In this document: one piece after another, positions 28,341 to 37,357 of the stretch
How the letters are laid out: the number at the start of each line of letters is the position of its first letter
How positions within the stretch are numbered: position 1 is the stretch's first letter
Origin: Alcaligenes parafaecalis
Lineage (GTDB): Bacteria; Pseudomonadota; Gammaproteobacteria; Burkholderiales; Burkholderiaceae_B
Direction of reading: 5' to 3'
DNA: 64,000 bases
Assembly: GCF_026344135.1 (NCBI RefSeq)
Contig: NZ_JAPKNA010000005.1
Coordinates: 62,001-126,000 of the forward strand
The notes under the pieces: generated by a model
Database searches by the model: none
What the model was told of the DNA's origin: nothing
The model's input: only the letters and a program-made list of their open reading frames with translations
Translations under genes and position numbers: made by a program

Positions 28341-28964
28341 ATGGCACTGAGCACCTGGCTCGCCTTTTTCGCGGCTTCCTGGGTTATCTCCTTTTCACCC
28401 GGACCGGGTGCAATCTCCTCCATGTCCTCCGGCCTGAAATACGGCTTCAAGCGTGGCTACTGGATGGCGATTGGCTTGAATATCGGAATCATGATTCAGA
28501 TATTCATCATCAGTCTGGGGCTGGGACAGGTCCTGGCCCGCTCGGAACTGGCTTTTACCACGCTCAAATGGTTGGGTGCCGCGTACCTGATCTATCTGGG
28601 CTGGAAGCAATTGCGCACCGACGCCATGCCGGTGCAAGTCTCAGGGCAGGAGCCCAGCGACTTTCGCATCCGTGATCTCTTGCTTCGTGGTTGCCTGATC
28701 AATATCACCAACCCCAAGGGTCTGGTATTTCTGCTGGCCATCATGCCCCAGTTTCTGGACTTGAATCGGCCCATGCAGCTGCAATACCTGCTGATCGCCA
28801 TGACGCTGTGCTTTACCGATCTGGTGGCGATGGGGTGCTACACCTCGCTGGCCGCTCGCATGTTGCATTTGCTTCGTCAGGCCAGCCATGTTCGGCTGCT
28901 GAACCGCGTGTTCGGTTCGCTATTTATTCTGGCAGGTACGGTATTGGCTAGCGTGTCGCGTTAG
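28341..28964 (+). CDS. LysE/RhtB family amino-acid exporter
   Basis: 207-aa protein with about six hydrophobic helices and LysE-family motifs (SPGPGAISSMSSGLKYGFKRG, KWLGAAYLIYLGWKQLR, NITNPKGLVFLLA). It probably exports an amino acid or related metabolite across the inner membrane. It lies 63 bp after rhlE with a hairpin between them. The substrate cannot be told. Confidence 0.88.
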   Translation: MALSTWLAFFAASWVISFSPGPGAISSMSSGLKYGFKRGYWMAIGLNIGIMIQIFIISLGLGQVLARSELAFTTLKWLGAAYLIYLGWKQLRTDAMPVQVSGQEPSDFRIRDLLLRGCLINITNPKGLVFLLAIMPQFLDLNRPMQLQYLLIAMTLCFTDLVAMGCYTSLAARMLHLLRQASHVRLLNRVFGSLFILAGTVLASVSR

Positions 28965-29061
28965 CCTGGTGCTCGCCCGCGCTTGCCCCCAAGCCCTGCT
29001 TTACGGATAATTCGCTCACTGTTTTCCACGCGCCAAACTGGCGCTGCCACAAGGATTTTCA

Positions 29062-30675
29062 ATGTCGTCCGGTGACATACGCTCTGAAGTCAAGAAACGC
29101 CGCACCTTTGCCATCATTTCCCACCCCGACGCGGGTAAGACCACACTGACTGAAAAACTGCTGCTGTTCGCAGGTGCGATTCAGATTGCAGGCAGCGTCA
29201 AGGCACGTAAAGCCAGCCGTCACGCCTCCTCGGACTGGATGGAAATTGAAAAGCAACGTGGTATCTCGGTGGCCTCCTCGGTCATGCAGATGGAATACCG
29301 CGACTGCGTCATCAACCTGCTGGACACCCCCGGTCACCAGGACTTCTCCGAAGATACCTACCGCGTGCTGACCGCCGTGGATGCCGCCTTGATGGTGATT
29401 GACGCGGCTAACGGTGTGGAACCTCAGACCATTCGCCTCTTGCAAGTGTGCCGGGCCCGCAATACGCCCATCATTACCTTTGTGAACAAGCTGGACCGAG
29501 AGGTTCAAGAGCCGCTGGATGTGCTGTCGGAAATTGAATCGCACCTGGGTATGGAAGTCGTGCCATTTTCCTGGCCTATCGGGATGGCACGTCGCTTTGG
29601 CGGTGTGTTCAATCTGCGCGCCAACCATATGCGCGTGTTCAAACCCGGTCAGGAACGTCATGGCGAGGATGAAATCATCCCCGGCCTGGACAACCCCGTG
29701 ATTGCCGAACGCTTTGGCGAACCCTTTGAAAAAGCCCAGGAAGAGATTGAGCTGCTGAACGCCGCTGCTCCTGAGTTCGACCTGGAAATGTTCCTGGCTG
29801 GCCAGCAAACGCCTGTTTTCTTTGGTTCGGCCATCAATAACTTTGGTGTGCAGGAAGTGCTGGACGCCTTGGTTGACCTGGCTCCTGCCCCTGGCCCACG
29901 CTCTGCCTTGCAGCGCGAAGTGCAGCCTGACGAGCCCAAATTCAGTGGTGTGGTGTTCAAGGTGCAAGCCAATATGGACCCTGCCCACCGCGACCGCGTG
30001 GCCTTTGTCCGCGTCAGCTCTGGCCATTTCAAGCGCGGCATGAAACTGAAAGTGTCACGCACCGGCAAGGAAATCCGCCCCAATAACGTGGTGTCCTTCC
30101 TGTCGCAACGCCGTGAACTGCTGGACGACGCGTTTGCAGGCGACATTATCGGTGTCCCTAACCACGGCATTTTGCAGTTGGGCGACGTGCTGACCGAAGG
30201 CGAAAACCTGCAATTTACCGGTCTGCCTTTCTTTGCTCCTGAACTGTTCCAGTCCATTGAAGTTAAAGATCCCCTGCGCACCAAGCAGTTGCGCACCGGC
30301 TTGACCCAATTGGGTGAAGAGGGCGCCATTCAGGTGTTCCGCCCCCATATGGCAGGCGGCATGATGCTCTTGGGCGCCGTTGGCCAATTGCAGTTTGAAG
30401 TCGTCGCCCATCGCCTGAAAACCGAATACGGTGTGGACGCTCGTCTGTCGTCGAGCCGCTTCAATATGGCGCGCTGGGTAACGGCCAAAGACCCCAAGGA
30501 CATGAAGAAGTTTATCGAGACCAACGCAGGCAATATCGCCTATGACGTGGTCGAGGCCATTGCCTTTTTAGCAACGTCGCCCGCGCAGTTGCGTGTGGCT
30601 CAGGAGCTGAATCCCGGCATTGAATTCCACGCGTTACGTGAACATGGTGGACACGTTTTCGGGGATGCCGTCTAA
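29062..30675 (+). CDS. prfC: Peptide chain release factor 3
   Basis: 537-aa translation GTPase that recycles RF1/RF2. G1 SHPDAGKTTL, G3 DTPGHQD and G4 NKLDRE are visible, followed by the beta-barrel domains. It matches the usual RF3 length and lacks the extra domains of EF-G. It stands alone, about 100 bp after the LysE-family gene. Confidence 0.95.
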   Translation: MSSGDIRSEVKKRRTFAIISHPDAGKTTLTEKLLLFAGAIQIAGSVKARKASRHASSDWMEIEKQRGISVASSVMQMEYRDCVINLLDTPGHQDFSEDTYRVLTAVDAALMVIDAANGVEPQTIRLLQVCRARNTPIITFVNKLDREVQEPLDVLSEIESHLGMEVVPFSWPIGMARRFGGVFNLRANHMRVFKPGQERHGEDEIIPGLDNPVIAERFGEPFEKAQEEIELLNAAAPEFDLEMFLAGQQTPVFFGSAINNFGVQEVLDALVDLAPAPGPRSALQREVQPDEPKFSGVVFKVQANMDPAHRDRVAFVRVSSGHFKRGMKLKVSRTGKEIRPNNVVSFLSQRRELLDDAFAGDIIGVPNHGILQLGDVLTEGENLQFTGLPFFAPELFQSIEVKDPLRTKQLRTGLTQLGEEGAIQVFRPHMAGGMMLLGAVGQLQFEVVAHRLKTEYGVDARLSSSRFNMARWVTAKDPKDMKKFIETNAGNIAYDVVEAIAFLATSPAQLRVAQELNPGIEFHALREHGGHVFGDAV

Positions 30676-30783
30676 TTCTGTCACAAGAGCAGGGCCGACA
30701 TTTCGCTACAATGACGGCTCTTTTCTTTTAATAACGCGCATCCGGCCCACCGGATGGCTCCTGATTCAACCGAGACATCGCTT

Positions 30784-31407
30784 ATGCCCTGGCGTTTTAT
30801 CATTGCTGTCTTGCTGCTGGTAGCAGGTGCTTCAGTGTGGGGCGGCCTGGAACTGGGGAACTGGCTCATCGCGCACGGTCCTGAAAAGTCCATGGCGGTC
30901 AGCACACCCGACCCGTCCGACCTGCCTACGCTGGATGCCGATGGCAAGCCCTTTACTGCGCAACCGCCACAGCCTTTACCCAATGGTCGCTTAGGTGTGC
31001 CACAAGCACCCACGCCGATTGCCTGGGAAATCGACACCTCAACCTTGTCGAATGAAAACCCCCCGATTGCCCTGGCCACCACCTCCATCTCGCTTGAGCA
31101 GGCTATCCAGATTGCCATGACCGAGCAGAATCGGGAGTTGCAAGGGATTGCCCGTGTCAATCTGGGTGGCTCCGAGCCTATCCAGCCAGTGGAAGTAGGC
31201 GCACCGCCACCACCTCCGCCTCAGGATATCCAGATCGCCAGCTCCAATGGTGGTGCATGGCAAGCTCAGTTGCAGCAAGAGCTCAATGCCTGCAGCAGCA
31301 AAGGCTTTTTCGATCGCCCAAGCTGTTCCTGGGAAGCGCGTAACAAGTACTGTGCGCCTAACAATGCCTGGGGCAAAGTTCCTGGCTGTCCTAGCAAGTC
31401 CTTTTAA
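30784..31407 (+). CDS. Conserved envelope protein with C-terminal Cys motif
   Basis: 207-aa protein with one N-terminal hydrophobic helix (FIIAVLLLVAGASVWGGL), then a Pro-rich linker (including PPPPPP), and a compact end with four cysteines (CSSKGFFDRPSCSWEARNKYC then PGC). The rest probably lies in the periplasm, where the cysteines could form disulfides. The ATG at 30784 is preferred over one 30 bases upstream, without strong ribosome-site support. The function is unknown. Confidence 0.72.
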   Translation: MPWRFIIAVLLLVAGASVWGGLELGNWLIAHGPEKSMAVSTPDPSDLPTLDADGKPFTAQPPQPLPNGRLGVPQAPTPIAWEIDTSTLSNENPPIALATTSISLEQAIQIAMTEQNRELQGIARVNLGGSEPIQPVEVGAPPPPPPQDIQIASSNGGAWQAQLQQELNACSSKGFFDRPSCSWEARNKYCAPNNAWGKVPGCPSKSF

Positions 31408-31430
31408 GACAGCAAAAGGTATGCCCAATA

Positions 31431-31462
31431 AAAAAGCACCCGTTTTACCGGGTGCTTTTTTT
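31431..31462. terminator. Bidirectional terminator between the hypothetical gene and bfr
   Basis: Stem GCACCCG (31436-31442) / CGGGTGC (31449-31455) with a T-run on one side and an A-run on the other. It serves both the plus-strand hypothetical gene and the minus-strand bfr. Confidence 0.85.
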
Positions 31463-31482
31463 GTAGCCTGACTGACAAACAC

Positions 31483-31962
31483 TTATTCGTCGTGGTCGCC
31501 CATCTGCGATTGCAGGTAGTTAGGCAAGCCCACTTTTTCGATCAGCTCAAGCTGTGTGCCCAGCCAGTCGATGTGCTCTTCGGTGTCGTCCAGAATCTTC
31601 AAGAACAGATCACGCGACACGTAGTCACGCGAGGACTCACAGTATTCAATGGCTTCCACCACGGTCTGACGGGCGGCCTGTTCCAGCTTCAGGTCACAGC
31701 CCAGCAGTTCAGGCACGTTCTCGCCAATCATGATTTTGTGCATGTCCTGCAGGTTAGGCAGGCCGTCCAGCATAAAGATACGTTCGATCAGCAAATCGGC
31801 GTGCTTCATCTCGCCGATGGACTCGTCATACTCGTGTTTGCCCAGCTTGTTAAAGCCCCAATGGTTCAACATGCGAGCGTGCAAGAAGTATTGATTAATT
31901 GCTGTTAGTTCGTTCTTTAGCTGCTTGTTCAGATGCTGAATTACCACTTTATCGCCAAACAT
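31483..31962 (-). CDS. bfr: Bacterioferritin
   Basis: 159-aa iron-storage protein. The di-iron ferroxidase ligands Glu18, Glu51 and His54 are visible (NELTAINQY, GEMKH), with Tyr25 nearby and Met52 as heme ligand. It oxidises Fe(II) and stores it as a mineral core. The start MFGDKVV at 31962 has AGGAGA upstream; the longer frame is not used. Paired with bfd, which releases the iron. Confidence 0.95.
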   Translation of the reverse strand: MFGDKVVIQHLNKQLKNELTAINQYFLHARMLNHWGFNKLGKHEYDESIGEMKHADLLIERIFMLDGLPNLQDMHKIMIGENVPELLGCDLKLEQAARQTVVEAIEYCESSRDYVSRDLFLKILDDTEEHIDWLGTQLELIEKVGLPNYLQSQMGDHDE

Positions 31963-32231
31963 GCTGTTCTCCTGTAAATCTGACAGCGCTCCCCCCAAGG
32001 AACCGCCGAACCCCCATAAAAGCTGCTCACGCCAGGGATCGCACATAGGCGCGATGCAGGCAAAAACACGGTGGGGGATGAATGTCACAGGCTACCATGC
32101 ACGCAGTGGCGATGGCTTAAAAAACAGCTAAACACCCAGAAAGCGTTGCGCTTTTGGGTTAGTAACACGACTAACAACAATCATTCCCACTAGCAATAGC
32201 GGGAATGATGAAAGCTGAGAACAATGCGCAA

Positions 32232-32501
32232 TCAGGCGCGGCAGACCAGGCGGCCGAACTCGGGAACAGGGATCAGGCTGTCGTTGGCAGCATGATCCAC
32301 CCGGGCTGCGCTAACGCTGGCAATCATGGCTTGATTGGCATAGCGCCCGCCGGGCAAGTAGTCCTGAGCCGTTTCCGCGCAGCATCCACAGCAAGAAGCA
32401 ACACCTAGCTGGCCTTGAAGATCTGCCAGACTGGCAGCGCCGCCGCGTACTGCTTCTTGTACTTGCCGTTCGGTGATGGCATTACATATGCAAATAAACA
32501 T
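32232..32501 (-). CDS. bfd: Bacterioferritin-associated ferredoxin
   Basis: 89-aa [2Fe-2S] protein. The N-terminal CIC (Cys4, Cys6) plus CCGCC (Cys38 and Cys41 as ligands) is the Bfd pattern. It donates electrons to bacterioferritin to release iron. The C-terminal tail of about 25 residues exceeds the typical 64-aa E. coli Bfd. The start at 32501 overlaps a Fur-box-like sequence, so expression should rise under iron shortage. Confidence 0.9.
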   Translation of the reverse strand: MFICICNAITERQVQEAVRGGAASLADLQGQLGVASCCGCCAETAQDYLPGGRYANQAMIASVSAARVDHAANDSLIPVPEFGRLVCRA

Positions 32502-32517
32502 GAGAACCATTATTATC
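32500..32517. promoter_or_regulatory. Candidate Fur box at bfd
   Basis: On the minus strand the sequence reads GATAATAATGGTTCTCAT, close to the Fur consensus on one half (GATAAT) and poorer on the other. It covers the translation start of bfd. A second AATGCGAATGACTATTGATC-like site lies near 32531-32551. Both are plausible, neither perfect. Confidence 0.5.
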
Positions 32518-32640
32518 AAGAAACTTGAAAAGATCAATAGTCATTCGCATTAAGAACACACCCTTACCACTGCACCTCTATGAAGCCGAATCCAGCCATG
32601 CGCAAACTGGCTCACAAGCTCGTCGGCAACACACCACATC

Positions 32641-33525
32641 TTAATTCTGCAAAAGATGATCCATCAGCAAACGGGCCGCGGGCGACAAGCTGTGGCGGCT
32701 ACGTACACACAGTGCCACCCGTCTACAGGTCCAGGGTTCCTTGATCACACATAAGGCCAATCCCAGGCTTTGCACATAAGACTCGGCCACGGAACGCGGC
32801 AACACGCCTATACCCAAACCCGCTTCGATCATGCGGCACTGCGCATCGTAGCTGGTGACCTGCACGCGACAACGCCACGGGCGCTCCAACTCGCTGGCGG
32901 CACGTATCAGCAAAAGATTAGGGTGGCTGCCCGTGTGCATCCCCACATAGTCAAAATCCAGCGTATCGGCAAAGGGCAGTTCACTACGTCCCGCCAAAGG
33001 ATGGTTCGCCGGGACCAGCAAGACCAATTGATCCTGCCTGTAATCGTAATACTCCACCTCCACACTACCCACGCCCCGTATCAGAACACCCAGATCGGCG
33101 TTGTTATCAGCCACCGCCTGGGCCACACCGGAGCTGATGCGCTCTTCCAAGGACACCTGCACTTTGGGATGACGCTCCATGAAGGAGCTCAGGGCCTGGG
33201 GCAGAAACTGCGTAATGGATGACAAGTTGGCGGCAATACGCACATGCCCGGTCGCACCACCGGCAAAATCCCGCATCGACGCCCCCATGGCGTCCATATC
33301 ATCCAGCAAACGCTGCGACATGGCCGCCAGCGACTTGCCGGCCGCGGTCGGGAGCACCCCTTTATTGCTGCGCTCGATCAAGGCCGTGCCCAACTGCTCT
33401 TCCAGATCACTCAGCCGTTTGCTGACCGCAGCCGGGGCGATATGAAATTGCTCGGCAGCACCCGAGATAGTGCCGCGTTCAATAACCAACAAAAAAAGCC
33501 GAAGGGACTTGGGATCAATGTTCAT
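32641..33525 (-). CDS. LysR-family transcription regulator
   Basis: 294-aa LysR protein with an N-terminal helix-turn-helix (GTISGAAEQFHIAPAAVSKR) and an effector domain. It is divergent from the amidohydrolase-TRAP-CoA-transferase cluster at 33696-41515, so it is the likely regulator. Start at 33525 (MNIDPKS) is chosen over one 15 bases upstream. A near-perfect dyad at 33579-33602 lies in the shared promoter gap. Confidence 0.9.
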   Translation of the reverse strand: MNIDPKSLRLFLLVIERGTISGAAEQFHIAPAAVSKRLSDLEEQLGTALIERSNKGVLPTAAGKSLAAMSQRLLDDMDAMGASMRDFAGGATGHVRIAANLSSITQFLPQALSSFMERHPKVQVSLEERISSGVAQAVADNNADLGVLIRGVGSVEVEYYDYRQDQLVLLVPANHPLAGRSELPFADTLDFDYVGMHTGSHPNLLLIRAASELERPWRCRVQVTSYDAQCRMIEAGLGIGVLPRSVAESYVQSLGLALCVIKEPWTCRRVALCVRSRHSLSPAARLLMDHLLQN

Positions 33526-33578
33526 AAGCCAGTATTCCATCCTATGAAAGCCGGGTCGACAAGCATCTTGCCATCATC

Positions 33579-33602
33579 AATCGCGATAGCACCATCGCAA
33601 TT
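33579..33602. promoter_or_regulatory. Candidate LysR operator
   Basis: Dyad AATCGCGAT (33579-33587) and ATCGCAATT (33594-33602), 8 of 9 bases matched in reverse complement, with T-N11-A-like geometry. It sits in the 170-bp gap between the LysR gene and the divergent catabolic cluster, where such an operator is expected. Confidence 0.55.
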
Positions 33603-33695
33603 TGACGCTGTACTCACACGATTAGCGATGACAGACTACGCAAATAATACGGAACCTGATTATTTAAGTCAGGAAAAATAGATGAGGGAGACAAG

Positions 33696-34316
33696 ATGCG
33701 CGACAGCGACAATCTGAAGGGGGGGTTTGACGGCACCCTGCCCATGGGGCAACAGCCGACTTTGGTCGTGATCGACTTCCAACGTGGTTTCACCGAACCC
33801 GGTTTGACGCCGCTGGCTTCCAACTGCGACAGCCAGATCGAGCAAACCAATGCCTTGATCCGCGCCATCCGTGGCAAGGGCCGCGTTATTTTCACCATCA
33901 TCAGCTATGAGCCGCATCTGGCCGATGCCAATCTGTGGTTGACCAAGGCCTCGTCCTTGCGCTGCCTGCTGCGTGGTTCTTCCGCCTGTGAACTGGATCC
34001 ACGGCTGGACTACGACCCCGAACAAGACATCATCCTGTACAAGACCCAGGCCTCCGCCTTTTACGGCACGCCTTTACCCGCTTTGCTGGCCCACCAGGGC
34101 TGCGACATGCTGATTGTGGCCGGTGCCACCACCAGCGGTTGCGTCCGTGCCAGCGTAGTGGACAGCTTGCAGTCGGGATTTGCCCCGTTCGTGGCTGAAG
34201 ATGCAGTCGCAGACCGCTCGGCAGCCCAACACCACAGCAATCTGGTCGATATGGCCAGCAAATACGCCGAAGTCCTACCCTCGGCCGATTTGATCACCCA
34301 CTTACACACGCTTTAA
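33696..34316 (+). CDS. Isochorismatase-family amidohydrolase
   Basis: 206-aa cysteine hydrolase with the catalytic triad Asp27 (VVIDFQRG), Lys116 (LYKTQAS) and Cys149 (TTSGCVRAS). The overall style resembles N-carbamoylsarcosine amidase and maleamate amidohydrolase. These cleave an amide to an acid plus ammonia. It leads a cluster with TRAP genes, a CoA-transferase, an HMG-CoA-lyase-like protein and LeuCD-like proteins, which fits conversion of an amide-acid to a dicarboxylate. GAGGGAG precedes the ATG. The exact substrate is inferred. Confidence 0.85.
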   Translation: MRDSDNLKGGFDGTLPMGQQPTLVVIDFQRGFTEPGLTPLASNCDSQIEQTNALIRAIRGKGRVIFTIISYEPHLADANLWLTKASSLRCLLRGSSACELDPRLDYDPEQDIILYKTQASAFYGTPLPALLAHQGCDMLIVAGATTSGCVRASVVDSLQSGFAPFVAEDAVADRSAAQHHSNLVDMASKYAEVLPSADLITHLHTL

Positions 34317-34350
34317 CGCTACACAAAAAAAGAAACCACAGGAGACCTTC

Positions 34351-35352
34351 ATGAAAAAAGCCCTGACAGCGGCGCTGACCGCCTGCACCCTGGCGCTAGG
34401 CATTTCGCCCGCCCACGCCCAAGAAGTTGAGCTGACTTTTTCAACCTACTTGCCACCGGCTTACGAATACGCCTGGAAGCCCATCGAGAACTTCGTCCAG
34501 ACCGTAGAGAAAGAAAGCCAGGGCCGCATCAAGATCAACGTATTCCACTCCGGCCAACTGTTTGACGGTTACGAGGAACTGCCGGCCCTGTCGCGTGGTG
34601 ACGTGGATATCGTCAACATGACCAGCACCTACCCCAGCGGTACGGTGCCTGCGCTGAACATCTTTACCCTGCCATTCCTGTTTGACAGCACCGCTCACCT
34701 GAAGCGTGCACTGGACCAGGGCCTGTTCAAGCTGGGTGCCGAGCAAGAACTGCGCGACACGCACGACGCCGTGGTGCTGGGTCTGGCTCCATGGGACCCG
34801 TATGAGTTCTACAGCCGCAAAGCTCCGATCAACTCGGCAGCAGATGTGAAGGGCAAAGTCTGGGCCTCGACCAGCTCCATGGACGCACGCGCCCTGCAAC
34901 TGCTGGGTGGCTCGCCTACCGGCATGCCGTCTTCCGAGCTGTACCTGGCTTTTGACCGCGGTGTGATCGACGCCACCCCACGCCCACTGCTGACCGGCAT
35001 TGGACGCAATCTGTACGAAGTGGCCAAGTATCTGTCCATCGCCAACTTTGGCATCGACGTTTCCGTGCTGACCATCAACCGTAAAAAATGGGAATCCCTG
35101 CCACCTGATCTGCAAGAGATCATCAGCAAGGCCGCCCAGCAGCGCGACGAAGAGCAATTTGAACGTGTCAGCGCGTTTGTAGATCAGGCTCTGCAACGCT
35201 ACGAGCAAGCCGGTGTGGCCATCAACCGTGTTGAACCTGCCCAACTGGAAGAGATGCGCAAGCTGACCCGTCCAGCCATTGATGAATGGAGCAAGCAGGT
35301 TGATAACGGTCCCGCCTATCTGGAACTGATCGAAAAAACCCGCCAGCCCTGA
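34351..35352 (+). CDS. TRAP solute-binding protein (DctP family), system 3
   Basis: 333-aa periplasmic binding protein with signal peptide (MKKALTAALTACTLALGISPAHA) and DctP-type fold. The segment KGKVWASTSSMDARA lies where the carboxylate-binding residues usually sit, but the typical Arg is not obvious. It follows the amidohydrolase by about 35 bp and starts the TRAP module. It probably binds the acid or amide degraded by the cluster. Confidence 0.9.
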   Translation: MKKALTAALTACTLALGISPAHAQEVELTFSTYLPPAYEYAWKPIENFVQTVEKESQGRIKINVFHSGQLFDGYEELPALSRGDVDIVNMTSTYPSGTVPALNIFTLPFLFDSTAHLKRALDQGLFKLGAEQELRDTHDAVVLGLAPWDPYEFYSRKAPINSAADVKGKVWASTSSMDARALQLLGGSPTGMPSSELYLAFDRGVIDATPRPLLTGIGRNLYEVAKYLSIANFGIDVSVLTINRKKWESLPPDLQEIISKAAQQRDEEQFERVSAFVDQALQRYEQAGVAINRVEPAQLEEMRKLTRPAIDEWSKQVDNGPAYLELIEKTRQP

Positions 35353-35410
35353 TCACGCGTGACTGCGTGCCGGAGTAACACCCGGCACGCATCCCTCGTG
35401 TGGAGACACC

Positions 35411-35929
35411 ATGAATCCACTTATTCATTTTCTGGGCGCATTTGCGCGCGGCAGTAACCGTGTTGCCATTCTGGTGGCCGAAGTTGCACTGGCCGCCCTG
35501 ATGATTGCCTGCACCTACGGCGTTATCGCCCGCTATGTATTCAACAGCCCCAGCATCTACATCACTGAAGTATGTGTGTACTTGCTGCTGGTTTGCTCCT
35601 GGCTGTCCATTGGCTGGGTCCATCTGGAAAACCGCCACGTCAGTGTCGAAGCCTTCCATATGAAGTTCTCGCCACGCGGCCAACGTCTGGCCACCTGCAT
35701 CTCGCAGCTATGCATCCTGTTTTTCTGCCTGGTGCTCTTGTGGGCCGGTATTTCAGTGGTGGAGACGGCCATTGCCCGTAACTACCGATCAGCCTCCATG
35801 CTGCGTTTCCCCCTGTGGATGGCCTACGGCATGATCCCGCTGGGCGGCACCTTGCTGGGCCTGGCTACCCTGCGCCAACTGTTCATTCCGAACAGCGTGG
35901 AATCCAACGACAGCATCAAGGAGTTCTGA
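35411..35929 (+). CDS. TRAP transporter small permease (DctQ family), system 3
   Basis: 172-aa protein with four hydrophobic segments and the YITEVCVYLLLVCSWLSIGW stretch of DctQ proteins. It is followed immediately (1 bp) by dctM. Confidence 0.87.
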   Translation: MNPLIHFLGAFARGSNRVAILVAEVALAALMIACTYGVIARYVFNSPSIYITEVCVYLLLVCSWLSIGWVHLENRHVSVEAFHMKFSPRGQRLATCISQLCILFFCLVLLWAGISVVETAIARNYRSASMLRFPLWMAYGMIPLGGTLLGLATLRQLFIPNSVESNDSIKEF

Positions 35930-35930
35930 C

Positions 35931-37229
35931 ATGGATTCCATGCTCATTTTCAGCCTGATGATGGCTTGCTTTGCCATCCTGATGGTTATCGGTACCCCCA
36001 TCTTCGCCGCTCTGGGCGTCGCCAGTATTTCCGGCATTCTCATGAAGTCCGGTCTGGGTGGCCTGGATGTGATTCCCGCCACGCTGCATCGCGGCATGGC
36101 CAGCTATTCTTTGATCGCCATCCCGCTCTTTATCCTGATGGGTGAAGTGATCGCGCGCACCAGCATTGGCGGCAAGCTCTATCAGCTCTTTTACCTCTGG
36201 TTGAACCGCATGCCCGGTGGCCTGGCCGTTGCCAGTGTAGGCAGCTCGGCCGTGTTTGGTGCCATGAGCGGGGTCAGTGTGGCCGGTGCAGCCACGATTG
36301 GCCGCTTTGCCATTCCTGAAATGCTCAAACGCGGTTACTCGCCCAGCCTGTCTGGTGGGACGATTGCAGCCGCCGGGGCTCTGGCATTGTTGATCCCTCC
36401 CAGCATCGGCTTCGTACTGTATGGCGAAATGGCAGACCAATCGATTGGCAAGCTGTTCATTGGTGCCTTGCTGCCCGCCTTGATGGTCACTGTCATGATG
36501 GTGATCTATGTCGTACTGGTGGCCGTATTCAAGCCTGAAGCCGCCCCCCGCAACGCCGAAACCGTGACCTGGTCCCAAAAGCTGGGTGCCCTGAAAGACA
36601 TTTGGGCCGCTGCACTGCTTATCTTGCTGGTATTGGGCACGATTTATCTGGGTATTGCCACACCAACGGAAGCAGCCGGTATCGGTGCCGCAGGCGCATT
36701 TCTGATTGCTATGGCCTACGGCGAGATGAACTGGCGCACGGCCTTGCAGATTTTGCGCTCCACCGCGGTCACCAGTGGCATGATTTTGCTGATTCTGGCC
36801 GCCGCGCTGCTGTTCGGCTACATCATGACTCGTCTGATGATTCCGCAAAAACTGGTGACGCTCATTACGGCGTCATCGCAACCCTCGTGGGTAATCCTGA
36901 TATTCGTTCTGCTGTTTCTTATTTTGATCGGCATGTTTCTGGATATTGTTTCGCTTATCCTGATTACCACACCTGTTTTGCTGCCGGTTATTGTGGCCCT
37001 GGGTTACGACCCATTATGGTTCGGCATTGTGATGATTATTGCCTGCGAAATGGCCGTGATTACACCACCGGTAGGATTAAACCTGTATGTGATCAAGGGA
37101 ATTGCTCCACAGATATCACTACAGCAGATTACACGCGGTGCGCTGCCCTTTGTAGCACTGGAAATTCTGGCAATTGTCATTTTGACGATCTTCCCGGAAA
37201 TCATTCTTTGGTTACCTAGAACGCTTTAA
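35931..37229 (+). CDS. TRAP transporter large permease (DctM family), system 3
   Basis: 432-aa large subunit with many hydrophobic helices and DctM-type motifs (AAAGALALLIPPSIGFVLYG, PTEAAGIGA, CEMAVITPPVGLNLYVI). It completes the third TRAP system of the window. A terminator at 37235-37259 separates it from the CoA-transferase genes, though read-through is possible. Confidence 0.92.
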   Translation: MDSMLIFSLMMACFAILMVIGTPIFAALGVASISGILMKSGLGGLDVIPATLHRGMASYSLIAIPLFILMGEVIARTSIGGKLYQLFYLWLNRMPGGLAVASVGSSAVFGAMSGVSVAGAATIGRFAIPEMLKRGYSPSLSGGTIAAAGALALLIPPSIGFVLYGEMADQSIGKLFIGALLPALMVTVMMVIYVVLVAVFKPEAAPRNAETVTWSQKLGALKDIWAAALLILLVLGTIYLGIATPTEAAGIGAAGAFLIAMAYGEMNWRTALQILRSTAVTSGMILLILAAALLFGYIMTRLMIPQKLVTLITASSQPSWVILIFVLLFLILIGMFLDIVSLILITTPVLLPVIVALGYDPLWFGIVMIIACEMAVITPPVGLNLYVIKGIAPQISLQQITRGALPFVALEILAIVILTIFPEIILWLPRTL

Positions 37230-37234
37230 AAAAT

Positions 37235-37259
37235 AAAACCCGCTTTATGCGGGTTTTTT
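37235..37259 (+). terminator. Intrinsic terminator after TRAP system 3
   Basis: Stem AAACCCGC / GCGGGTTT with a 5-base loop followed by T-run. Confidence 0.85.
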
Positions 37260-37357
37260 CTATTTTCCATCCACGTTTTTCACGATGGCAGCATAATATT
37301 TGATTGCTTTTCCACTTTCTTTTTCTATACCAGAATCAATAGCTGGAGGAAACAGAA

